DNA of 64,000 bases from assembly GCF_950295315.1 (NCBI RefSeq), contig NC_080179.1, positions 70,740,615 through 70,804,614 of the forward strand, in the 5' to 3' direction. This DNA is from Erinaceus europaeus (lineage: Eukaryota > Chordata > Mammalia > Eulipotyphla > Erinaceidae). The notes beneath the pieces are model-generated. The model searched no databases, was not told where the DNA came from, and saw only the letters and a program-made list of their open reading frames with translations. This document shows, one piece after another, positions 45,378 to 56,461 of this stretch (within the stretch, counting starts at the first letter, position 1; every line of letters starts with the position of its first letter). Position numbers and translations under genes: made by a program.

Positions 45378-45994
45378 CTGAAAAATAGGAGAGGATAACC
45401 AAACTGTTTAGGTTGAAAACTAACTTCAATTTATGTAGGAGAGTTTATATAGATAAGCCATTACTTTTATTTTTTTTTTTTAGGGAAATACTTCAGAGAA
45501 CTATTCAATCTGATCAGAATCCAGCACAGCATGCCAACTGTCACTTCATCATCAGAAATTGTGTGTTGTCATTTGGTATAAGCTACCACAATCTTTATAT
45601 GTAAAATCTACTGTCCGATCTAAATTTCTAGACTGTATATTGAGGGCATAAACACTCAAAATCAATGACTTCTATAGTCAGAGTGCTAGCAAATATGCAA
45701 ATATTCTAAATAAAAATACTAGTCACTTATTAAAGACATGCAAATTATTGTTGGACACCAAATATTGGACTGTGCTAAGTGACCTTAGGTGTAAGGAACT
45801 GAGTGTAAAGAGACAGTGAGGCTGTGAAATTGGGAATGTAAAGACAAATGCGCAAGACTCAGAGGAATTGTGCAGTAAATTCTTCCAGGACAGAGCGTCA
45901 CAAGGTCAGTGAGAAGATTGTGTAATGACCAGGCGCAGCACACAGTTCCTCTGCAGCTCACCCAGTGCAGCTGAGACAGTGCTGTCAGCCTTTT

Positions 45995-46265
45995 TTTTTT
46001 TTTTTTTTCCTCTAGGGTTATTGCTAGGCCACTACAAATCCACTGCTCCTGGTGGCCATTTTTTTTTCTTCCCATTTTATTTGATACGACAGAGAGAAAT
46101 CAAGAGAGCAGGGGAGATAGAGAGGGAGAGAGAAAGACAGACATTTGCAGACCAACTTCACTGCTTATGAAGCATCCCTCCTGCAGGTGAGGAGGCAGGG
46201 CTCCAACTAAGGTCCATGCACTTCATACAACGTGTGCTTACCAGGGCGTGCCACCACCCAGCCCT
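45995..46265 (-). mobile_element. SINE, B long type, full in copy A
   Basis: Poly(T) and 3' part (ccactacaaatccactgctc) are present here but deleted in copies B and C. Confidence 0.85.
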
Positions 46266-46282
46266 CATCCTGGTATGACTGG

Positions 46283-46505
46283 ATCTTTTTTTTTTTTCAA
46301 TTTTTTATTCTTTGTTTGAGAGAGACAGCCAGATATTCAGGGGGAGGGGAAGATAGAGATGCAGAGGGACAGAAAGAGACCTGCAGTGCTGCTTCACTGC
46401 TCAGGACGCTCACATCCCCGTACAGGTGGGGACCAGGGCTGGAAACCTGCTCCTTGAGCACTGCAACATGTGAGCTCAACCAGGTGCACCACCCCCAGCC
46501 CCCGA
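46283..46505 (-). mobile_element. SINE, type B, shared by block copies
   Basis: Right end caaccaggtgcaccaccccc; the same element is at 54,270 and 63,188. Confidence 0.82.
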
Positions 46506-46518
46506 CTGGACCGGTCTT

Positions 46519-46855
46519 TATTGGACTTTTCTTTTTTTTTTTTTTTTAAATAATTTTTTATATTTATTTTATTTATTTATTCCCTTTTGTTGCCCTTGTT
46601 GTTTTACTGTTGTAGTTATTATTGTTGTTGTCGTCGTTGTTGGATAGGACAGAGAGAAATGGAGAGAGGAGGGGAAGACAGAGAGGGGGAGAGAAAGACA
46701 GACACCTGCAGACCTGCTTCACCGCCTGTGAAGCGACTCCCCTGCAGGTGGGGAGCCGGGGTTCAAACCGGGATCCTTATGCCGGTCCTTGTGCTTTGCG
46801 CCACCTGCGCTTAACCCGCTGCGCTACAGCCCGACTCCCCTATTGGACTTTTCTT
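46519..46855 (-). mobile_element. SINE, type A, copy A only, with target duplication
   Basis: tattggacttttctt flanks it on both sides; copies B and C have the empty site. Its body is close to the consensus, indicating a young insertion. Confidence 0.94.
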
Positions 46856-47019
46856 AACCATCCAGTCGAAAGTGACCATCCAGACACTTAGTTCCAGGTC
46901 TTTCAATTCTAATTCTGTATCATCACGTAACATTAACCGTATTATTGCCTGAGGTCTTTATTGTTTCTGTCCTTGGTTTTCTTGTAAAGTCCTTGGTTTT
47001 TGTTTTTGTTTTGTTGTTG

Positions 47020-47295
47020 TTTGTTTGTTTCCCTCCAGTGTTATCACTGGGGCACAGCGTCTGCACAGCCTATCCACTGCTCGTGGTGGACATTTCTTCC
47101 ATTTTTATTGGCTAGGACAGAGAGAAAGTGAGAGGGGACGGGGAGATAGAAAGGGAGAGAGGAAGGTAGACACCTACAGACCTGCTTCATAGCTTGTAAA
47201 GCAACCCACTGCAGGTGGGGAACCTGAGCTCCAACTGGGATGCTTATGTGGGTCCTTGTGCTTCTTACTCCGTGCACTACTGCTGGGCCCCCTTG
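47020..47295 (-). mobile_element. SINE, A long type, shared by block copies
   Basis: ctccagtgttatcactgggg 3' part and a worn head ending actactgctgggccccc. Confidence 0.8.
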
Positions 47296-47656
47296 TAATG
47301 TCTTTGTTAGCAAACTGAGGAACAGAAAATGCTTGCCTTACTACCTACCCAAGTGGGTGCTTTTGTTGTTGCTATTTACTTAAGTTGCCAAGAAGCTTCA
47401 ATGTGCATTATTTTCAGTCGGTGACAGGTTTTAATGAGTAACTTCCCACTAAAATTCAGTAAGTTACTGAAGAAATAGTAGCTATTTTTATTCTAGTCTA
47501 ACACCATTTGGTCTGAGGCTACAATTCAAGCTATCAGCTTCATTTGCATTTTGTTAAGTGACCTTTGCAAAATGATGTCACTGGGGCAACAGTCAAGTCC
47601 ACGAAGTACCTCCGTTTCTCTGGCTCCCCAACACCAGCACAAATCAAGGCACTTAC

Positions 47657-47755
47657 ATCGCTAAGTTGTTTTGTGTTCAGCTGGGCCTGCAGCAGCACAG
47701 GACTATCAGTGACTGACGTAAACTTGGTCTTATCTGGATGAACTTTGTAGGTATG
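47657..47755 (-). CDS. NEB: Nebulin exon A4 (99 bp, module M5), block copy A
   Basis: 33 codons, [20 protein letters not shown] to NTKQLSD. One synonymous difference from B4 (ACG/ACT). The acceptor is ttctttcctag and the donor gtaagtgc. Confidence 0.95.
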
Positions 47756-47861
47756 CTAGGAAAGAAGATGCTGGTTAATGAAAGTTCATCATTTAACTCT
47801 TCTTGTTCATAGACAACCTATTAAAACCATCCCAGCCTGAATTCACCTTCTTTACTTTATC

Positions 47862-48180
47862 TAGATTGGAGCTTGAAGGAACCATGTCAAGTGAGATAAG
47901 TCAGAAAGAGAAGGATGCATATAGGGTGATCTCACTCATAGACAGCAGTGGAGAAATCAGAAAAGACGGGGAAACACAAAGCAGAACTAGGACTGGGTTT
48001 GGTGTGTTGCACTAAAGTGAATGACTCTGGGATGGGGTGGGGGCTTCAGGTCCTGGTGTATTATGGTGCAGAAGGACATAGGCTGAGGGTAAGAGTGTTT
48101 TGCAGAAAACTGAGAAATTTAAACATATATCAAGTACTATTCACTGTAAATCATTAATTCCCCCAATTAAAAAAACTCTG
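47862..48180 (+). mobile_element. L1 ORF2 end / 3' UTR fragment, copy A only
   Basis: gagcttgaaggaaccatgtc and agtgagataagtcagaaaga are the last ORF2 codons; a 3' UTR of the same type as at 42,020 follows. The segment is missing in copy B. Confidence 0.75.
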
Positions 48181-48603
48181 CCAAAGATAATTTTGTCCCT
48201 GAAAACTTGGTTGATATACTCTCATCTCCTCTCTCTCTCTCTCTCTCACTCTCTCTCTCCCTCACCCCTTCCAACCTCTCTTTCCTGAACTTATCTCCAA
48301 GCCACTTTTTTAAAGTTTTATTAGTTGTTTAATAGTGATTTACAAAGTTATAATAGGGCTATGTCCCCACTCCCCTCCAGGGGAAATTGCTATAGTTCAC
48401 CTAAGGTCACAGTTGTGGATTGACTTTATATCTATACCTAGTTATATTTTTTGACCACTTCTCTAGGTCACACCTGCAGCTATTACTACTTCCCAGTGTC
48501 CTGCTTTTTAAACCTCTTTTCTTTCATATAATAGAAAAGTGTCTGACTTCCTTTGTTTTCTAGATTCACATACTTTTAGTGATAGTTTAAAAACAAAGAG
48601 TCA

Positions 48604-48935
48604 GGGGATTCGGGTGGTAGCGCAGCGGGTTAAGCGCAAGTGGGGCAAAGCGCAGGGACCAGAGTAAGGATAGCGGTTTGAGCCCCCTGCTCCCCACCTG
48701 CAGTTGAGTCACTTCACAGGCGGTGAAACAGGTCTGCAGGTGTCTATCTTTCTCTCCCCTCTGTGTCTTCCCCTACTCTCTTGATTTCTCTGTCATATCC
48801 AGCAACAACAACAGCAATGACAAGAACAACAAAGGCAACAAAACGGGAAAAAATGGCCTCATAATCCTGGGTGGGATTATCTGCAATAATCCTGGGTGCA
48901 GAAAAAGGGGGACTGGGGTACCAGGCTAGAAACAA
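48604..48935 (+). mobile_element. SINE, A long type, copy A only segment
   Basis: ggggattcgggtggtagcgc head; its 3' part is disturbed by a repeat of ataatcctgggtg. Confidence 0.8.
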
Positions 48936-49331
48936 GAAAGATGTAAGACTTCTCACAGAGATGATGCTGCCGAATTTAAATAGAATGAGACAGGAGAGAG
49001 GGAAGGAATGAACACTGTACACTGGTGGCCAGTGAAGGTTTATTGCGTGACCATAATGAGACTCTGGAAGGAGTAGCATGCATAGCCTGAGGAGAGAACA
49101 AATGTGACATCTAAGGATTTGAAAGGATGAGTGGCTGAAAAGCATTGAAAGGGAAATTGCAGTTAGAGTCCGTCAAGTAGATAAGGGTGGGGCTGGGTCT
49201 GGGTGAATCTTTAGTTATGGGTCTTGGCCAAGATACACTTTTTTGATTGAATGTCAAGTTCAGTGGGCAGCCCTTGTACAAACAAGGGAGTAGATAAATT
49301 TTCTGCTGAATTGCAGCCAGGAGGCCCATAA
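48936..49331. other. Sequence found only in copy A
   Basis: Not present at the matching place in copy B and not recognised as any repeat family in the window. Confidence 0.45.
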
Positions 49332-49418
49332 AGCCGGGGGCTCGAACCAGGAACCTTACGCCAGTCCTTGGGCTTCATGCCATGGGCACTTAGCCCACTG
49401 CGCTACCGCCCGACTCCC
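49332..49418 (-). mobile_element. SINE, type A, head only, copy A
   Basis: Corresponds to the right half of the element at 55,517 in copy B; the left half is replaced by other sequence. Confidence 0.8.
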
Positions 49419-49838
49419 ATCCTTCTTATTTCTATGCCTCTTGTATATTTTTGTCTCTCTCAACTGCATTCTCTCAAGAGGCAGTGCCCCTCACCCCTTC
49501 TTTTTTTTCCAACACCAAGAATAGTATCTGGCACAAGACAGCCCCTCACATGAAACTGCTGAATCAATGACAGTCTATCTCTCACACATGTCCAAGTCCT
49601 CAGTGCCTCAAAGTCAGGTACCTAGAAACTACTACAAGTGTCTTATAAAACTTGAGATCCTGTTACAGCCAATGGGCTCCTTATAGTCATTTTGGTATTC
49701 TTCAATTCTGTCCCCAAATCCAAATGTCAAAGTTAGGAGATGAACCACTAGATGTGCAGCACTGTTCCAGCTGAGTTTACCACTAGATGGCACAAGAACC
49801 CCAAGCCCAAATTCCCCAATGCTGGGCAACTGACTTAC

Positions 49839-49943
49839 ATCTTTACACTGGTCAAGCTTCTTAATGGCTTCATACTCTTGTGTTATCGTCTGCGGGAAAT
49901 AGCATTTCCCTCTATCTTCTTCATATTCTGCTTTGTAATTTTT
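49839..49943 (-). CDS. NEB: Nebulin exon A5 (105 bp, module M4 without WLKGIGW), block copy A
   Basis: 35 codons, KNYKAEYEEDRGKCYFPQTI to LDQCKD. By its position in the order this is M4, but the WLKGIGW motif is absent and the module ends KD. Identical to B5 as far as I can see. The donor is gtaagtca. Confidence 0.94.
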
Positions 49944-50033
49944 CTATAATGAGAAGACACAATAGTCGATCGTGATGAATACTGCTCCAAAACAGTGTCT
50001 CTGTGAGGTGGGAGCAACTGTCTTCAAACTTAC

Positions 50034-50141
50034 GTCACTGTTTTGAGCCGACATTTTCATGCAGTGTATTTGATATGGGTCCTCACAGCTGCCTACGTAG
50101 TGACCCAGAATGTTCTGCACATAGGCATCTTTATATTTAGC
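50034..50141 (-). CDS. NEB: Nebulin exon A6 (108 bp, module M3), block copy A
   Basis: 36 codons, [20 protein letters not shown] to AQNSD. Its acceptor, cacgtgctttgtttttcag, is in the undisturbed state; compare B6, where an L1 has inserted at this place. The donor is gtaagttt. Confidence 0.94.
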
Positions 50142-50244
50142 CTGAAAAACAAAGCACGTGTCACTCAACTACGTGGCTGTCTGTCAAACAGTAGGAGAGG
50201 TAGGAGAGCCCCCAAGCCCTGGAAGTAATCACGGTCTTTCAAAC

Positions 50245-50346
50245 CTCACTGAAGTTCTTCAGTAGAGTGTCAAGCTGATATTTAGGCGTTTCACAGTAAT
50301 TCATGCTTTTTGCCTTTGTCTTCTCATAGTTTTCCCTATACAATCT
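50245..50346 (-). CDS. NEB: Nebulin exon A7 (102 bp, module M2), block copy A
   Basis: 34 codons, RLYRENYEKTKAKSMNYCET to LLKNFSE. The donor GAG|gtttgaaag is the weakest of the window (T at +3 and +4). The same donor is found in B7, so it is not a sequencing error. Confidence 0.94.
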
Positions 50347-50461
50347 CTGTCAAAAAAGAAAAAGAAAGGAGATATCAGAAAGATCAAGCTCACAGAGAAA
50401 AGAAGTCACTTTGTGTCGTTGCTATCCTATAAACCGAAAGACTGTTCAAAATTGTGGTATG

Positions 50462-50735
50462 AGGGGCCAGGAGTACCCGGTTAAGTGCTCATATTACAGT
50501 TACTATGCAAGGACGCAGGTTCGAGCCACTGCCCCCCAACTATAGGGGTGATGCTACACATCTCAGGGGTCTATCTTTCTCTCTCCCTCTCTATTGCCGC
50601 TTCCCCTTCAATTTCTCTCTGTCCTGTCTGCTAGAAATAGAAAGGAAAAAAGTTAAAAAAAAAATGGCTGCTAAGAGTGGTAGATGTGTAGCACTGGCAC
50701 GCAGCCCCAGTGGTAACCCTGGTGGGGGAAAATGT
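50462..50735 (+). mobile_element. SINE, B long type, shared with copy B
   Basis: ggggccaggagtacccggtt head and the 3' part gtggtagatgtgtagcactg. Confidence 0.78.
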
Positions 50736-50896
50736 GGGTTTCAATGACCATTTTCCAGGAAGTAAAAGGAAGCTGAATGAACATGAAAGAGACTAGTCTG
50801 CTAATGGTCTTAAATGTATTTATGTTACTTGTCTTATTTTGTCACAGACAGAATAGATGACAGCACACAGACGCAACTCTCTAAGTAACTCTTTAC

Positions 50897-50925
50897 CTTA
50901 AAGCAATTCATGTCATCCAATGTAT
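50897..50925 (-). other. Candidate micro-exon or relic, copy A
   Basis: On the NEB sense strand, ttccttcag precedes and gtaaag follows a 29-bp stretch. It is 28 bp in copy B. Neither length is a multiple of three and no module is encoded, so inclusion would shift the frame. Probably not a normal exon. Confidence 0.2.
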
Positions 50926-51084
50926 CTGAAGGAACATGAATATTTTAAAAATTGGTATGGGATTGGTGGGTCAGCTTACTCTTATTGTGGACCTAAGTTT
51001 AGATGCTCAGTAGTAAAGAAGTACTCAATCTTGCTTTTTTTGGGAAGGGGAAGGGGGATATCATGTCAGGACTTCACTGCTACA

Positions 51085-51235
51085 GGCTAATTTTTTCTTT
51101 TTCAGATACAGAAAGAAAAGCAGGGGATGCCTCCAGTGTGATGGGATGGGGGTGGGGGATCAGGCTTGAACCTGGATCACACACACAGCAACCAGCATAC
51201 TATCCAGGTGAGCTATTCTGAAAGTCCCAGTTTGG
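51085..51235 (-). mobile_element. SINE, type D, shared with copy B
   Basis: gatcaggcttgaacctggat core; ends ccaggtgagctattctgaaa. Confidence 0.5.
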
Positions 51236-51980
51236 CATTTGTTGAAAACTTACTTTCAAACACCTGTGGGGGAGATTGGTTTTTATCATTAAAACCAAAT
51301 ACTATATAGCAATAATATAGGAAATAATATAAGAAAGGATGGGGTTGTTTTTAAATTCAATATAGCATGTATTTTTTACATTTTTTTAATTCTCCCATAT
51401 AGAGATTCAAAAGTATACTTAATAAAGATGGGGGCATTATATACAATCCAGAATATGGAGTATTTCTTATGTGCTTTGAATTATAAATGCACTTTTTGTA
51501 AATAGTTTAATTTAAAGTTTTTTCCAGGCCTTTAAATCTTTATAAGATCAACATTGTAAAGAACCCCCTAGAAATTAAATACATCGCTCCTAACATTTTG
51601 CTCCCTCTGGTTGCTCTTTAGTCTGATTTTCTGGCTTCTTGTGCTTCTGCTTTTCTGTGTGGAGTTTGAGTCATGCTTAGAAACACTGAGATGCTGAGTT
51701 CATTTCCAGGAGGAAACAACTAGAATGATATTGACCCTCTTCCATAAAACAGATGACCTGAAGGAAGATGGAGGGAATCTTTCCAGCATTCACCTGCCTT
51801 CTCAAAGTCCAAATATAATAAGAGCGTTAACCAGCCTTTCTCCTACTGGGCTCTGATGTTGACTATGTTATCCTGACCAGAGGTTTCATTTAGGTTAACC
51901 TCCCTCCATCCCAGGTTCTGTTAAGGAGTAAACGTGGACACTTCTGATGATAAGGGGGATTATGCCACAGAGACACTCAC
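51236..51980. other. Duplicated intron sequence before exon B1
   Basis: Matches 60,150-60,889 closely; no repeat recognised. Confidence 0.5.
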
Positions 51981-52094
51981 GTCGCTCTGGTTTTGGGCTG
52001 TCTTCAAAGAGTGCAGCATCTTGGGGTCATCATTGATGCTCAGGGCCCCAATCATTTTCCCTTTGCTTTTCTCATAGTCTTTCCTGTACATCAC
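51981..52094 (-). CDS. NEB: Nebulin exon B1 (114 bp, module M1), block copy B
   Basis: 38 codons, as A1 but ending KTAQNQSD. In the transcript it is followed by exon A7 rather than by W22, joining super-repeat B to A. The donor is gtgagtgt. Confidence 0.95.
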
Positions 52095-52209
52095 CTGCAA
52101 AGACAGCACACATGCCAGAGTCCACCCTCCAGGAACCATCGCTGAGCCCCCACACGCACTCCCGCCCCCCACCCGCACCCCCATGCCCAGGCTCTGAGCT
52201 CCTACTCAC

Positions 52210-52317
52210 ATCACTAGCATTCCTGCTGTTGGCTTTGGCGGCCAGCAGGGGGATGGCATCCACTTTAATGTCAAACTTCTTGGCTTTGCTCTTCTCCCAG
52301 TCATGCTTATAAACATT
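52210..52317 (-). CDS. NEB: Nebulin exon B2 (108 bp, module M7), block copy B
   Basis: 36 codons with the same protein as A2 (VDAIPLLAAKANSRNASD end). The intron to B1 is 115 bp and nearly identical in all three copies. Confidence 0.95.
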
Positions 52318-52673
52318 CTGGACAGGAGAATTTAAGCAAAAGAACTGTAAGTATAATATCTAACACAGATGCATCCAGAAAAATAAATAATACCGACAAA
52401 AATTTGCACTTTTATTCATGGACTACATGTAGTATTACTACATGTCCTTAAGGGCATTTCTGCAAATAACAGACTTATCTGACAGTGATTTCATCTGGAC
52501 ATTATATGTCCTGCTTCTGTAATGGGCTGTATCATTTACATTTGTGTAACTGCACTTCTGAGGTTCACAAAATGAATGATGTTTAGCCAATAATAAATGA
52601 CAATATAGCTATTGATTTATTTTTTACCCAGATTCTCTCCCTCTTACAGCTAAATAAATATAATTTATTCTCT

Positions 52674-52738
52674 CTGTGTGTATGTATGTATGTATGTATG
52701 TATGTGTGTATGTATGTATGTATGTATGTGTGTGTGTC
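52674..52738. repeat. (ATGT)n/(GT)n microsatellite, copy B
   Basis: Longer than in copies A and C and interrupted by gtgt units. Confidence 0.9.
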
Positions 52739-53110
52739 ATTGGGGCTCACAAGACATGAATGGTTTCACCACTCCAGTCAACCTTTTTTTTCATTCAAAT
52801 AGAGACACACAGAGACCAATAGCCTTACAGGCTCACACACACCGCGGTGGAGTAAAGATCACAACCACAGTGACACATCACCTCCCATGTGGTGCCAAGG
52901 GCATGAATCTGAGTCACGTGTTTGACAAGGTAGGCCCCGACCTGAAAAGTTATCTCGCCAGGCCCCAATTTAATTTTTTGCACAAATGTTTTAGGGATTT
53001 TCTAAAGATTTTGCTATCTTGGTAGGTAAAAGGTAATACAAAAGAGCAACCAATTGGAGAAGTGAAATGTGACTTTGGCAGAGGAGAGAGCTTATAAAAC
53101 TCTAAGGACT

Positions 53111-53370
53111 GGAGTCGGGCGGTAGCACAGCGAGTTAAGCGCACAACCAGCTTAAGGATCCTGGTTTCAGCCCCCCGGCTCCACACGTGCAGGCGGGGTC
53201 ACTTCACAGGCGGTGAAGCAGGTCTGCAGGTGTCTATCTTTCTCTCTCTCTCTTTCTGTCTTCCCCTCCTCTCTCCATTTCTCTCCTATCCAACGACGAC
53301 ATCAATAACAACCATAATAACTACAACAATAAAATAACAAGGGCAACAAAAGGGAATAAATACATTAAAA
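53111..53370 (+). mobile_element. SINE, type A, copy B counterpart
   Basis: Same site as 44,349, with a deletion in the head (gcgcacaaccagctt). Confidence 0.88.
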
Positions 53371-53627
53371 TAAACCTCTAAGGATTAGTAGAGGAGCAGT
53401 TGAGAGATTGGGTCTTTTTTTCCTTCAGTAACAGAGAATGTAGAAAGTGAGAGCTGATAGTTGAGTAAGAGCCTTCTAACAATGTGACATTAAAAGCTCC
53501 ACTTACAGCCTGGTAGCAGTGTCAGTTGCCATTCGCATAGATCCTCAATACGGTATTTTCTAAACACTGCTGACATTTCTAACATTACAGGTACACAAGC
53601 AGAGGCTTCTGGGAAATCGGTACTTAC

Positions 53628-53732
53628 ATCACTCAGGTTATAGGCATTGACTCTGTGCTGGATAAACTCTGGAGCATCTGCTGGAACATTGCATTTGAAC
53701 TTCTCGCCTTCGTGCTTTGCTTTATAATTCAG
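53628..53732 (-). CDS. NEB: Nebulin exon B3 (105 bp, module M6), block copy B
   Basis: 35 codons, same protein as A3. The region past its donor lacks the SINE of copy A and shows the empty target site. Confidence 0.95.
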
Positions 53733-54044
53733 CTGAAAAATAGGAGAGGATAACCACACTGTTTAGGTTGAAGACTAACTTCAATTTATGTAGGAGAGTT
53801 TCTATAGATAAGCCATTACTTTTATTTATTTTTTTTTAGGGAAATACTAGAGAACTATTCAATCTGATCAGAATCCAGCACAGCATACCAACTGTCACTC
53901 CGTCATCAGAAATTGTGTGTTGTCATTTGGTATAAGCTACCACAATTAAAATCTACTGTCTGATCTAAATTTCTAGACTGTATATTGAGGGCATAAACAC
54001 TCAAAATCAATGACTTCTATAGTCAGAGTGCTAGAAAATAAGTA

Positions 54045-54247
54045 AAATTTTTCCCCATTTTATTTGATATGACTGAGAGAAATCAAGAAACGAGGGGGAG
54101 ATAGAGAGGGAGAGAGAAAGACAGACATTTGCAGACCAACTTCACTGTTTGTGAAGCATCCCTCCTGCAGGTGAGGAGGCAGGGCTCGCACTAAGATCTC
54201 TGCACTTCATAAGACGTGTGCTTACCAGGGCGTGCCACCACCCAGCC
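54045..54247 (-). mobile_element. SINE, B type, left part deleted, copy B
   Basis: Counterpart of 45,995 without its poly(T) and 3' part. Confidence 0.8.
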
Positions 54248-54267
54248 CTCATCCTGGTATGGCTAGA

Positions 54268-54498
54268 TCTTTTTTTTTTTTTTTTTTTTCAATTTTTTAT
54301 TCTTTGTTTGAGAGAGACAGCCAGATATTCAGGGGGAGGGGAAGATAGAGATGCAGAGGGACAGAAAGAGACCTGCAGTGCTGCTTCACTGCTCAGGACG
54401 CTCACATCCCCGTACAGGTGGGGACCAGGGCTGGAAACCTGCTCCTTGAGCACTGCAACATGTGAGCTCAACCAGGTGCACCACCCCCAGCCCCCGAC
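54268..54498 (-). mobile_element. SINE, type B, copy B counterpart
   Basis: Counterpart of 46,283. The A-type SINE of copy A is absent to its right. Confidence 0.82.
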
Positions 54499-54699
54499 TG
54501 GACCGGTCTTTATTGGACTTTTCTTAACCATCCAGTCAAAAGTGACCATCCAGACACTTAGTTCCAGGTTTTTCAATTCTAATTCTGTATCATCACCTAA
54601 CATTAACCGCATTATTGCCTGAGGTCTTTATTGTTTCTGTCCTTGGTTTTCTTGTAAAGTCCTTGGTTTTGGTTTTTGTTTTGTTGTTGTTTGTTTGTT

Positions 54700-54963
54700 T
54701 CCCTCCAGTGTTATCACTGGGGCACAGCGTCTGCACAGCCTATCCACTGCTCGTGGTGGACATTTCTTCCATTTTTATTGGCTAGGACAGAGAGAAAGTG
54801 AGAGGGGACGGGGAGATAGAAAGGGAGAGAGGAAGGTAGACACCTACAGACCTGCTTCATGGCTTGTAAAGCAACCCACTGCAGGTGGGGAACCTGAGCT
54901 CCAACTGGGATCCTTATGTGGGTCCTTGTGCTTCTTACTCCGTGCACTACTGCTGGGCCCCCT
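54700..54963 (-). mobile_element. SINE, A long type, copy B counterpart
   Basis: Counterpart of 47,020. Confidence 0.8.
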
Positions 54964-55326
54964 TGTAATGTCTTTGTTAGCAAACTGAGGAACAGAAAAT
55001 GCTTGCCTTACTACCTACCCAAGTGGGTGCTTTTGTTGTTGCTATTTACTTAAGTTGCCAAGAAGCTTCAATGTGCATTATTTTCGGTCGGTGACAGGTT
55101 CTAATGAGTAACTTCCCACTGAAAGTCAGTAAGTTACTGAAGAAATAGTAGCTATTTTTATTCTAGTCTAACACCATTTGTTCTGAGGCTACAATTCAAG
55201 CTATCAGCTTCATTTGCATTTTATTAAGCGACCTTTGCAAAATGATGTCACTGGGGCAACAGTCAAGTCCACGAAGTACCTCCGTTTCTCTGGCTCCCCA
55301 ACACCAGCACAAATCAAGGCACTTAC

Positions 55327-55425
55327 ATCGCTAAGTTGTTTTGTGTTCAGCTGGGCCTGCAGCAGCACAGGACTATCAGTGACTGAAGTAAACTTGGTCT
55401 TATCTGGATGAACTTTGTAGGTATG
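55327..55425 (-). CDS. NEB: Nebulin exon B4 (99 bp, module M5), block copy B
   Basis: 33 codons, same protein as A4 ([19 protein letters not shown]). The donor is gtaagtgc. Confidence 0.95.
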
Positions 55426-55514
55426 CTAGGAAAGAAGATGCTGGTTAATGAAAGTTCATCATTTAACTCTTTGTTCTTGTTCATAGACATACTAATCTAT
55501 TAAAACCATCCCAA

Positions 55515-55720
55515 TTGTTGTTAGATAGGACAGAGAGAAATGGAGAGAGGAGGGGAAGACAGAGAGAGGAGAGAAAGACAGACACCTGCAGACCTGCTTC
55601 ACCGCCTGTGAAGTGACCTCCCTGAAGGTGGGGACCCGGGTTCTCAAATCAGGATCCTTACATCAGTCCTTGCGCTTCATGCCATGTGCGCTTAGCCCAC
55701 TGCACTACCGCCCGACTCCC
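55515..55720 (-). mobile_element. SINE, type A, tail deleted, copy B
   Basis: Starts within the body (attgttgttagataggacag) directly after unique sequence; the (TTATT)-rich tail is missing. Confidence 0.85.
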
Positions 55721-56139
55721 ACGCTTCTTATTTCTATGCCTCTTGTATATTTTTGTCTCTCTCAACCGCATTCTCTCAAGAGGCAGTGCCCCTCACCCCT
55801 TCCTTTTTTCCAACACCAAGAATAGTATCTGGCACAAGACAGCCCCTCACATGAAACTGCTGAATCAATGACAGTCTATCTCTCACACATGTCCAAGTCC
55901 TCAGTGCCTCAAAGTCAGGTACCTAGAAACTACTACAAGTGTCTTATAAAACTTGAGATCCTGTTACAGCCAATGGGCTCCTTATAGTCATTTTGGTATT
56001 CTTCAATTCTGTCCCCAAATCCAAATGTCAAAGTTAGGAGATGAACCACTAGATGTGCAGCACTATTCCAGCTGAGTTTACCACTAGATGGCACAAGAAC
56101 CCCAAGCCCAAATTCCCCAATGCTGGGCAACTGACTTAC

Positions 56140-56244
56140 ATCTTTACACTGGTCAAGCTTCTTAATGGCTTCATACTCTTGTGTTATCGTCTGCGGGAAA
56201 TAGCATTTCCCTCTATCTTCTTCATATTCTGCTTTGTAATTTTT
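56140..56244 (-). CDS. NEB: Nebulin exon B5 (105 bp, module M4 without WLKGIGW), block copy B
   Basis: 35 codons, same protein as A5 (GKCYFPQTITQEYEAIKK core). The intron to B6 is 90 bp. Confidence 0.94.
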
Positions 56245-56334
56245 CTATAATGAGAAGACACAATAGTCGATCGTGATGAATACTGCTCCAAAACAGTGTC
56301 TCTGTGAGGTGGGAGCAACTGTCTTCAAACTTAC

Positions 56335-56442
56335 GTCACTGTTTTGAGCCGACATTTTCATGCAGTGTATTTGATATGGGTCCTCACAGCTGCCTACGTA
56401 GTGACCCAGAATGTTCTGCACATAGGCATCTTTATATTTAGC
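56335..56442 (-). CDS. NEB: Nebulin exon B6 (108 bp, module M3), block copy B, L1 at its acceptor
   Basis: 36 codons, same protein as A6. The acceptor tttgtttttcag is kept within the target-site duplication of an L1, but everything beyond about 18 bp upstream in the transcript is L1 antisense sequence. The original branch-point region is now about 2.6 kb away. Whether the exon is still spliced in cannot be judged from sequence alone; skipping would remove one module in frame. Confidence 0.93.
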
Positions 56443-56461
56443 CTGAAAAACAAAGCACGTG

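Larger units (their letters stand above)
43237..51980 (-). repeat. Tandem block copy A (8.74 kb, seven NEB exons)
   Basis: Exons A1-A7 and introns recur in the same order in copies B and C. Only this copy carries the SINEs at 44,812 and 46,534 and about 1.5 kb of sequence around 47,840-49,330. Its left edge is at exon A1, where similarity to B and C stops. Confidence 0.93.
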
